A DNA stretch of 5,097 nt from Competibacteraceae bacterium UBA3908. GTDB taxonomy: Bacteria > Pseudomonadota > Gammaproteobacteria > Competibacterales > Competibacteraceae. Below the pieces are notes generated by a model. The model was not told the origin of the DNA. It did no database searches and saw only the letters and a program-made list of their open reading frames with translations. Position 1 is the first letter of the stretch. Each line of letters starts with the position of its first letter. Position numbers and translations under genes: made by a program. The stretch lies in NCBI GenBank assembly GCA_002391525.1, contig DGFE01000222.1, positions 20,744 to 25,840 of the forward strand, read 5' to 3'. Shown here piece by piece: positions 1 to 4,568 of this stretch.

Positions 1-66
1 CTCCCGGAGGGCGAGGGGAGGATAAGCCCCTCTCCCATCGGGAGAGGGGTTTGGGGTGAGGGGGGG
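1..66. repeat. dispersed GC-rich hairpin repeat inside ygiQ, cut by the window edge
   Basis: A perfect 10-bp inverted repeat, CCCCTCTCCC (27-36) and GGGAGAGGGG (40-49) with a 3-nt loop, is followed by TTTGGGGTGAGGGGGG (50-65). The left side (1-20) has a second, similar C-rich/G-rich pair that continues outside the window. Elements of this type are common dispersed repeats between genes in proteobacteria; this is recalled from general knowledge, not searched. Here the minus strand reads it in frame with ygiQ without a stop codon, giving a Pro/Arg-rich stretch containing PHPKPLSRWERGL. It could act as a RIMES/REP-like palindrome at RNA or DNA level, or simply be a tolerated insertion in a protein linker. 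Confidence 0.8.
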
Positions 67-832
67 TCGGCGCCACCGCATACGGATCGGGATGCGGTTC
101 CACCGGACCGGGCCGGTCGAGTTCGGTCGAGTCGATTTCCAGCCAATCCTCCGGCAAACCCTTGCTGACGAAAGCGGTGCCGCGAACGTCGCGGATGGTT
201 TTGGGATGCTCGCCGACGGCGGCGCGGTGGGCGATCTCGACGATGGCGCGTTCGGCGTTGCCGTATAACAACAGATCGGCCCTGGCGTCCAGCAGGATCG
301 AGCGGCGCACCTGGTCCGACCAGTAGTCGTAATGCGCGATGCGGCGCAGGCTGGCCTCGATGCCGCCGATGACGATGGGCGCGTCGGAGTATGCCTCGCG
401 GCAGCGCTGGCTGTAGACGATCACCGCTCGATCCGGCCGTTTGCCGCCCTCGTCGTTGGGCGTGTAGGCGTCGTTGTGGCGCAGCCGCCGGTCCGACGTG
501 TAGCGGTTGACCATCGAGTCCATGTTGCCCGCCGTGACCCCGAAGAACAGGTTCGGTCTACCCAGCGCCCGAAACGGTTCGGCGGAGGTCCAGTCGGGTT
601 GGGCGATGATGCCGACCCGGAAGCCTTGCGCCTCCAGCAGCCGACCGATGATCGCCATGCCGAAGCTGGGATGATCGACGTAGGCATCGCCGGTGACGAG
701 GATGATGTCGCAGGAATCCCAGCCGAGCGCGCCCATTTCGGCGCGCGACATCGGCAGGAAGGGCGCGACGCCGAAGCGGGCGGCCCAGTAGGGGCGATGG
801 GAGAACAACGGGGGAGCGGCGGGCATGAACAT
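1..832 (-). CDS. ygiQ: YgiQ family radical SAM protein (UPF0313), N-terminal part, runs off the left edge
   Basis: The frame is open from the start codon to position 2 and gives 275 residues from the ATG at 826, or 277 from the in-frame ATG at 832. The sequence closely follows E. coli YgiQ as I remember it: PFLPMSR (22-28), GWDSCDIILVTGDAYVDHPS (35-54), QPDW (76-79), FFGVTAGNMDSM (94-105), GGIEASLRR (154-162), HYDYWSD (165-171). Full-length members are about 700 residues, so the CxxxCxxC radical SAM cluster motif lies beyond the window. The reaction catalysed by YgiQ is not established. No strong Shine-Dalgarno precedes either ATG, so the start is uncertain. The gene begins about 35 nt after the HDOD stop codon and may be the last gene of the same transcript. 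Residues from about 252 onward are encoded by a dispersed hairpin repeat (see separate entry), in the region where E. coli YgiQ has a variable linker. Identity is near certain; intactness past position 1 cannot be judged. Confidence 0.93.
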   Translation of the reverse strand, partial: MFMPAAPPLFSHRPYWAARFGVAPFLPMSRAEMGALGWDSCDIILVTGDAYVDHPSFGMAIIGRLLEAQGFRVGIIAQPDWTSAEPFRALGRPNLFFGVTAGNMDSMVNRYTSDRRLRHNDAYTPNDEGGKRPDRAVIVYSQRCREAYSDAPIVIGGIEASLRRIAHYDYWSDQVRRSILLDARADLLLYGNAERAIVEIAHRAAVGEHPKTIRDVRGTAFVSKGLPEDWLEIDSTELDRPGPVEPHPDPYAVAPTPPHPKPLSRWERGLSSPRPPG

Positions 833-867
833 CCAGGCGGCTGAAGGCGATAGCGAAAAAGCTGATT

Positions 868-1743
868 TTAATCGGGTAACGTTGCGCCCGGACGGATGAT
901 CTTCAAAATTTCCCTGGCCTGCGAATCGATCTCGTCACGGAGTGAAGCGAGCGATTCCGGCGGCAGATCCAGCAACCGGGCGAATGACGCGAGGTGCTCG
1001 GGAGTCTGTTCGGTCTGCGCGCCGGCCGATGCGCCGTCGGTGCCGGTTTGCATATGGTTGGCGATCTGGACGGCGACATGGAGAATCGTGGCTTCCCGCC
1101 GGCAGTCCGTGGCCTTGCCGGGTTCCAGGTGATAGGCAATCGCCGGGTGCAGATGTTCCAGCAGTCGCCAGGACTTGAGCAATTCGGCGCTCAGCTCGGC
1201 ATAGGTAAATCCGAAAACCTGACGTTCGGCGGCGACGCGGGCCCGTTCGTCGTCGCCGGCCCGTTCCAGCACTTCGCGATAGCGTTCCGGGTATTGGCTG
1301 TAAAAGATCAGCTTGCCGACCCCGTGCAGCAGTCCGGCGATGAAGAAGCGCTCGCCTTCGCGCAGACGCTGGCGCTGGGCCAGTCCGCGCGCCGCGATGC
1401 CGCACCTGACGCTGTGCAGCCAGAACCGATCCATGTTCACCCGTTCCGGCGGCAAGCCCTGAAACAGTTCGACGGCGACCGTGCCCATCATCAGGTCGCG
1501 CAGTTCCCGTTGCCCGAGCAGGATGATGGCGTGCGAGACGGTTTCCACCCGGCGACGAGGACCGTAGTAAGCGCTGTTGACCAATCGTAGCAACCGCGTC
1601 GCCAACCCTGGATCGGAAAGAACCGCCTGCGCCAGATCCGCCGTTCGAGTGTTGGGCTCGCCGATCAGTCGATTGACCCGGATAACCACGTCAGGCAGGG
1701 AGAAAAGGGTATGAATGCTGCGCACCAGGGATTTCGGAGTCAT
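868..1743 (-). CDS. HDOD domain protein (probable signalling output protein)
   Basis: This 291-residue protein has the HDOD fold over about residues 10-210: SLPDVVIRVNRL near the N terminus, LAQAVLSDPGLATRLLRLVNSAYYG (37-61, with the characteristic DPxLxxxLLxxxNSAYYG), SHAIILLGQRELRDLM (70-85) and FIAGLLHGVGKL (134-145). HDOD proteins are HD-superfamily relatives that usually lack phosphohydrolase activity and occur in signalling, alone or fused to GGDEF, EAL or receiver domains. In this copy the HD doublet position reads H140-G141, so the metal-binding aspartate is missing; this argues for a binding or scaffold role. The C-terminal 80 residues look helical and carry no domain I recognise. 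The ATG lies 7 nt after the stop codon of the PATAN-type gene. Its own Shine-Dalgarno is weak (AGGA about 13 nt upstream), so translational coupling is likely. The partner or ligand is unknown. Confidence 0.9.
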   Translation of the reverse strand: MTPKSLVRSIHTLFSLPDVVIRVNRLIGEPNTRTADLAQAVLSDPGLATRLLRLVNSAYYGPRRRVETVSHAIILLGQRELRDLMMGTVAVELFQGLPPERVNMDRFWLHSVRCGIAARGLAQRQRLREGERFFIAGLLHGVGKLIFYSQYPERYREVLERAGDDERARVAAERQVFGFTYAELSAELLKSWRLLEHLHPAIAYHLEPGKATDCRREATILHVAVQIANHMQTGTDGASAGAQTEQTPEHLASFARLLDLPPESLASLRDEIDSQAREILKIIRPGATLPD

Positions 1744-1750
1744 GAATCGC

Positions 1751-2317
1751 TCAAGTCCTGATCTGGTTGCTCACGGCGCTGACGAAGCTGCTGGCAGCCG
1801 CGGGGTCGGAAATCTTGGCGGCCAGCTCCCGCAGGAGCCTATCCAGTTCGTCCCGGCCTTGCAGTGCGACGATTCGGCCATGCTGCTGCTTGACGATGAT
1901 GTTGGCGACCGGCCCCAGACGTTGCGCGAGTTGCGCCCTGATGATTTCTTCCAGTTTCTCCGCTGGAGGCAACCCGACCCCTCCGGCGCCACGCCGAGAG
2001 ATCGGCTCAATGACGGGGCTCGGCGCCGAAGGCGCGACTCTTAAGCCACGGAGCAACTGATCGGTACCGGGTAAATCAGGATCGGCGGATGGCTTTACCT
2101 GTCCCGCGACGAATATCGCATAGTTCCATTGCGCGATGCCCCCGATGGTGGCAAGGGCCGTCTGGCCCGTCTGGTTGGCAAACTCCAGGTTGACGACGTT
2201 GCCATTGGCAATGAAGATTTTACCGTTGCTACGGCCATTCGAGATCAACAATGCTCCGTTTTTGCCCTCCAGACAAATCTTGGTGATCTCATCGGCAAGG
2301 TCGCTTAAGGAAATCAT
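1751..2317 (-). CDS. PATAN/DUF4388-like protein with C-terminal DUF8082-like domain
   Basis: This is a 188-residue soluble protein without signal peptide or membrane segment. Residues 1-75 resemble the DUF4388/PATAN fold used in bacterial response regulators and gliding or chemosensory proteins: a short helix, then beta strands GALLISN, GKIFIANGNVVNLEFAN (32-48) and a small helix QTALATIGG. A Pro/Ser-rich linker (about 76-118) leads to a second helical domain (119-186) with LEEIIRAQLAQRLGPVANIIVKQQ followed by ELDRLLRELAAKISDPAAASSF. The GPVA-IIVK and LA-I-DPA pattern matches the small C-terminal domain (DUF8082 in my memory) found on bacterial kinases and signalling proteins. The start at 2317 has a good Shine-Dalgarno, GAGGG, 6 nt upstream. 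It sits between the binding-protein gene and the HDOD gene and most likely works with the HDOD protein as a cytoplasmic relay. Domain names are from memory and moderately certain; the role is inferred. Confidence 0.75.
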   Translation of the reverse strand: MISLSDLADEITKICLEGKNGALLISNGRSNGKIFIANGNVVNLEFANQTGQTALATIGGIAQWNYAIFVAGQVKPSADPDLPGTDQLLRGLRVAPSAPSPVIEPISRRGAGGVGLPPAEKLEEIIRAQLAQRLGPVANIIVKQQHGRIVALQGRDELDRLLRELAAKISDPAAASSFVSAVSNQIRT

Positions 2318-2323
2318 GATTGT

Positions 2324-2328
2324 CCCTC
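2324..2328 (-). promoter_or_regulatory. ribosome binding site of the PATAN-type gene
   Basis: On the minus strand GAGGG lies 6 nt before the ATG at 2317. This supports that start for the 188-residue protein and suggests it is translated independently of the upstream gene. Confidence 0.6.
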
Positions 2329-2350
2329 AATGCCCGATTTGGGAATGAAC

Positions 2351-2371
2351 GCTCACTTTCGCATCGTGAGC
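2351..2371. other. inverted repeat between the binding-protein and PATAN-type genes
   Basis: GCTCAC (2351-2356) and GTGAGC (2366-2371) are perfect 6-bp arms around a 9-nt loop, 22 nt past the binding-protein stop codon in the direction of transcription. No T-run follows, so it is not a convincing intrinsic terminator. It could protect the 3' end of the binding-protein message or attenuate expression of the next two genes. Confidence 0.4.
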
Positions 2372-2392
2372 GCCGGCAATGCCTTTTCAGAT

Positions 2393-3226
2393 CTAGCGCG
2401 CGGAGACGGGTAAGCCAACAGCCTTGCGCAAGCCATCGTAGGCTTTATCGGACAGGTTCTCGAATCTGGCTACCTTGAGGGCCTTGAGCACCGGATCGCC
2501 CGGTTTGAGTTTCAGGAGGGCGGTTTGCAGCGCGCGCCTGGTTTCCGTGGGCATGGAGCGGTGAGCGGACAAGGCCCAGTTCGGTATTGCCGCGGTCTCC
2601 GCGAGCATCCGGATTTGCGAAGGAGGGACATAAGCATCGGCCGAATGCAGGGCCGCTTCACGAATGAAACCCGCATCCACATCTCCGAGATACACCGCCA
2701 GGATCACGTTTTCATGCTTGTTGTCCGGCACTTCGACGAGCTGCATATCCTTGGTGGTATCCACGCCGTTCTCCAGCAGGGTAAGCCGCTGGGACCAATA
2801 GCCGCCACCGCCGGAAAAACTGGGGATGGCTACTTTCTTCCCCTTCAGATCGGCGAGATTACGGATTGCGCTGTCCTGACGCGTGATGATGACGCCGCGG
2901 AGCTGGCCACCCTCTTTTTCATCGGCGGCCGTCGCCAGCACTTCTTGGGCCTGAGAGTTTTTAGTGTAGATCACCGGACTGGTGTACCCAATAGAAATAT
3001 CGCCGCTCTTCAAACGGCCTTCATATTCCGGGAAGTCCTTGGCGACCACCGGTTCCACTTTAATATTCAATTCCTTTGAGAGATATTCCGCCAGGGGCTT
3101 GATGCTGTTGAAGATTTCTTCGGGTGAATAGAGTGGTTGCATGGACAGGGTATAAGTTTCCGCGGCTTGGACGCATCCCAAGCCAAAACTGAACAAAGCG
3201 ATCAGGCAGACAGCGATACGTTTCAT
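2393..3226 (-). CDS. PhnD-like phosphate/phosphonate-type periplasmic solute-binding protein
   Basis: The mature protein is of the PhnD type (periplasmic binding protein of phosphonate/phosphite ABC transporters): PLAEYLSKELNIKVEPVVAKDF (44-65), LKSGDISIGYTSPVIY (72-87), IRNLADLKGKKVAIPS (121-136), HENVILAVYLGDVDAGFIRE (171-190), then IRMLAETAAIPNWALSAHRSMP (205-226). The usual TSGY-like ligand segment reads SFSGGGGYW (136-144), so the ligand may not be a phosphonate. Residues 1-21 form a Sec signal peptide (KR, then a hydrophobic core, ending VQA); a cysteine at 18 does not fit a lipobox well. I chose the ATG at 3226 (277 residues) because GGAG lies 9 nt upstream; in-frame ATGs at 3232 and 3241 would leave no usable spacing. 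No ABC permease or ATPase is seen in the window. The adjacent membrane sensor and cytoplasmic signalling genes suggest a sensory rather than a transport role, as seen for PhnD-like domains paired with sensor proteins; this is inference. Confidence 0.87.
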   Translation of the reverse strand: MKRIAVCLIALFSFGLGCVQAAETYTLSMQPLYSPEEIFNSIKPLAEYLSKELNIKVEPVVAKDFPEYEGRLKSGDISIGYTSPVIYTKNSQAQEVLATAADEKEGGQLRGVIITRQDSAIRNLADLKGKKVAIPSFSGGGGYWSQRLTLLENGVDTTKDMQLVEVPDNKHENVILAVYLGDVDAGFIREAALHSADAYVPPSQIRMLAETAAIPNWALSAHRSMPTETRRALQTALLKLKPGDPVLKALKVARFENLSDKAYDGLRKAVGLPVSAR

Positions 3227-3235
3227 AATCATCAA

Positions 3236-3239
3236 CTCC
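3236..3239 (-). promoter_or_regulatory. ribosome binding site of the PhnD-like gene
   Basis: On the minus strand GGAG lies 9 nt upstream of the ATG at 3226, which decides that start. The surrounding GGAGTTGATGATTATG nearly repeats the start region of the upstream sensor gene (AGGAGTTGATTATG), differing mainly by a 3-nt insertion. Confidence 0.6.
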
Positions 3240-3290
3240 ATATTCGCGCCAATACTGTTCGACTGTTATTTCAAACGGGTGCTCGCCAAG

Positions 3291-3425
3291 TTAACTCATC
3301 TGTTCCGCAAGGTATTTGATGGACGCATGCATCCGCTGGAACGCCTGTCCCAACTGCCAGATTTCGCCACCACCCTGGATTTCGACCGGCTGATCGAGGT
3401 TACCCAGGGAAATCTGTTCGGCTTA
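3291..3425 (-). pseudogene. remaining HAMP segment of the sensor gene beyond an in-frame TAA
   Basis: After the TAA at 3423-3425 the same frame continues for 43 codons to a second TAA at 3291-3293. The text after the first stop, AEQISLGNLDQP then VEI, GGGEIWQLGQAFQRMHASIK, is a normal HAMP continuation: connector, second helix and the E-I-x-x-L-x-x-A-F-x-x-M pattern. The complete unit (3291-4079) would be 262 residues if codon 219 were sense. One C-to-T transition turns CAA (Gln) into TAA, and Gln fits this HAMP position. The segment has no start or ribosome binding site of its own, so it is most simply a recent nonsense mutation or a sequencing error. Even the full version ends right after the HAMP, with no output domain. 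Confidence 0.8.
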
Positions 3426-4079
3426 CCTGGTGAGCCGTTGAATCGGTCGCGAAATGGTGCGGGCGACGAAGACGATGGCCAAGGCGCCAAGCACCGTCAT
3501 GATTCCCAGCAGCAAGGCCAGAGGGATGAAGGTTTCGCGTACCGCATCCCGCGCTTCTTGAGTAAACAGGCCGATATGAACCAGCGCGCCGGTCTGCCCG
3601 AGTGGGAGAGCGACATCGTAAACCTCCCGGCCGCCGAAGCCGATAATCCTGGCGCTGCTGTCCTGGCCACTCGCTACCTGATTCTGGCGGACAGCCTCCA
3701 CGGGGAACCCGTTCTGCTTGTAGGCGCTGACGAATTGGCTGTCGAGGCGTTTTTCGTCGCCCAGCAGACCCGCGATGGGTACTTGCCGGTTGTTGATAAC
3801 CGTCGCGTAAGCCACATTGGGAAGTTTGGCGGTCGCTTCGGCGATCTTGTTGACGCGCAAATAATTGCGCACCAGCGTCGGCTCAAGCACCGAGGACGCG
3901 AACGATTGAGCAATCGAATAAGTCCGTAGATCGATTTGCTTGATTACCAAGGGCGGCACATAGCGTTGGTAAACGAATACCAGCAATCCGGCAAGTATTA
4001 ACGTGAACAGCAAAAAGGTGAGAATGAGTTTTGTACCGATAGTTAAACCCGGTACTTTTTGAGGCGAGGTTTCAGCCAT
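3423..4079 (-). CDS. membrane sensor with Cache/PDC-like periplasmic domain, ends early in HAMP
   Basis: The open part encodes 218 residues: a short cytoplasmic N terminus, a first membrane helix at about 18-37, a periplasmic region (38-183), a second helix at about 184-206, then the beginning of a HAMP domain, RTISRPIQRLTR (207-218), where a TAA stops it. The periplasmic part looks like a single-Cache/PDC fold: AKLPNVAYATVINN in the middle, GREVYDVALPLGQTGALVHIGL near the end and a helix FTQEARDAVRETF leading into the second membrane segment. I chose the ATG at 4079 because AGGAG lies 6 nt upstream; an in-frame ATG at 4157 would add 26 residues that overlap the Shine-Dalgarno and the leader repeats. 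The periplasmic domain is a plausible docking surface for the PhnD-like protein encoded next. No kinase, cyclase or methyl-accepting domain is present even if the stop is ignored. Fold assignment is moderately sure; the ligand is unknown. Confidence 0.82.
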   Translation of the reverse strand: MAETSPQKVPGLTIGTKLILTFLLFTLILAGLLVFVYQRYVPPLVIKQIDLRTYSIAQSFASSVLEPTLVRNYLRVNKIAEATAKLPNVAYATVINNRQVPIAGLLGDEKRLDSQFVSAYKQNGFPVEAVRQNQVASGQDSSARIIGFGGREVYDVALPLGQTGALVHIGLFTQEARDAVRETFIPLALLLGIMTVLGALAIVFVARTISRPIQRLTR

Positions 4080-4085
4080 AATCAA

Positions 4086-4090
4086 CTCCT
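4086..4090 (-). promoter_or_regulatory. ribosome binding site of the membrane sensor gene
   Basis: On the minus strand AGGAG lies 6 nt before the ATG at 4079. This is the strongest signal near the gene and excludes the longer start at 4157. Confidence 0.7.
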
Positions 4091-4131
4091 GGTTCTGATG
4101 CGCGATTTGTTTTTCGATAGGCCTCCAAGTT

Positions 4132-4193
4132 CCCTGGATCGACTTGTACCAGGGCACAATCTCACATCAAGCCTGGGCGGAGAGTCCAGGCTT
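4132..4193. promoter_or_regulatory. two adjacent inverted repeats sharing a CCTGG/CCAGG core, upstream of the sensor gene
   Basis: Hairpin A: CCCTGG (4132-4137) and CCAGGG (4149-4154) around 11 nt. Hairpin B: AAGCCTGG (4169-4176) and CCAGGCTT (4186-4193) around 9 nt. Both stems use the same CCTGG/CCAGG core, so the arms can also pair across hairpins (for example 4133-4137 with 4186-4190). On the minus strand they lie in the 5' leader of the sensor gene, about 50 nt before its start. Neither is followed by a clear T-run, so they are weak terminator candidates; an attenuator-like or protein-binding role is possible. The pairing is seen directly; any function is inferred. Confidence 0.5.
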
Positions 4194-4267
4194 ATTTGAT
4201 TGAAATCATGCGCTGTGTTCTACCATCCACGACCCGGATCGCGAAAAATTCGTAGGATACTGCTGCT

Positions 4268-4292
4268 GATCGGGTGCTTGCCACCACCGATC
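4268..4292. other. inverted repeat at the stop codon of the Cys-rich peptide gene
   Basis: GATCGG-GTG (4268-4276) pairs with CAC (4282-4284) and CCGATC (4287-4292), with a 5-nt loop and a 2-nt bulge. It overlaps the TGA of the small gene and could form the 3' end of its message. The nearest T-run on the minus strand comes about 15 nt later, too far for a standard intrinsic terminator. The rest of 4080-4290 holds no gene that I can support. Confidence 0.35.
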
Positions 4293-4497
4293 ACGACCAG
4301 ACACAGGGTCCACAATCGACTTCTTTTCCGTTTACTATGGCAATACAACGACACATCCCATTTCTCAGTCTCGGCGATCCACCATTGGGGCATGTCCACG
4401 CCGATGGGTATATTGTGGAATGAATGGTATTACGCTCATTTCCGGCCAGTCGAGCGTCACGAACAATACCCGAGGATAGATTGGGTAAACGACTCAT
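4291..4497 (-). CDS. small Cys-rich peptide of 68 residues, candidate RiPP-like precursor
   Basis: I do not recognise a named family. The ATG at 4497 has a strong Shine-Dalgarno, AGAGGAG (4507-4513), 9 nt upstream, which is the main reason to call it a gene. The first 30 residues are polar and have no hydrophobic core, so there is no classical signal peptide; they begin MSRLPNLSSGIVRDAR. After PSAWTC (31-36) the peptide becomes rich in Cys and Gly: Cys at 36, 49, 51, 62 and 65, with GGSPRLRNG between the first two and VNGKEVDCGPC near the end. A leader-like N half and a Cys-rich C half, 71 nt downstream of a PatG-like maturation-protease domain, suggest a ribosomally made, post-translationally modified peptide or a small metal- or disulfide-containing protein. 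The canonical cyanobactin leader (LAELSEE-like) is absent. A short regulatory or structural protein is an alternative. Coding status is moderately sure; function is not. Confidence 0.62.
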   Translation of the reverse strand: MSRLPNLSSGIVRDARLAGNERNTIHSTIYPSAWTCPNGGSPRLRNGMCRCIAIVNGKEVDCGPCVWS

Positions 4498-4506
4498 GTT
4501 TCTATG

Positions 4507-4513
4507 CTCCTCT
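4507..4513 (-). promoter_or_regulatory. ribosome binding site of the Cys-rich peptide gene
   Basis: AGAGGAG on the minus strand, 9 nt before the ATG at 4497, is the best Shine-Dalgarno match in the right half of the window. It supports expression of the small gene as a separate polypeptide and not as an extension of the upstream gene. Confidence 0.6.
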
Positions 4514-4568
4514 GGTTCGTCTCAGTGTGGGGTTTGTCCAGCAAAACTTACCGACAATCAGGGGTCAG

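Noticed and set aside
421..687. 88-residue minus-strand frame
   Set aside because: It overlaps the ygiQ frame on the same strand and is a shifted reading of it.
332..844. 170-residue plus-strand open frame
   Set aside because: It is antisense to the conserved YgiQ coding region in a GC-rich sequence; the minus-strand frame matches a known family over its whole length.
994..1590. 198-residue plus-strand open frame
   Set aside because: It is fully antisense to the HDOD gene and has no recognisable motif.
2525..3079. 184-residue plus-strand open frame
   Set aside because: It is antisense to the PhnD-like gene, which has a signal peptide, a ribosome binding site and family motifs.
3279..3929. 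216-residue plus-strand open frame
   Set aside because: It is antisense to the Cache-HAMP sensor. Its length across the nonsense codon tempted me, but its translation shows no domain and the HAMP text on the minus strand is clear on both sides of the TAA.
4080..4157. 26-residue N-terminal extension of the membrane sensor (ATG at 4157)
   Set aside because: It has no ribosome binding site and covers both the AGGAG of the downstream start and one of the leader inverted repeats.
4169..4193. intrinsic terminator at hairpin B
   Set aside because: The 8-bp stem is good, but no T-run follows on either strand, so I list it only as a possible regulatory repeat.
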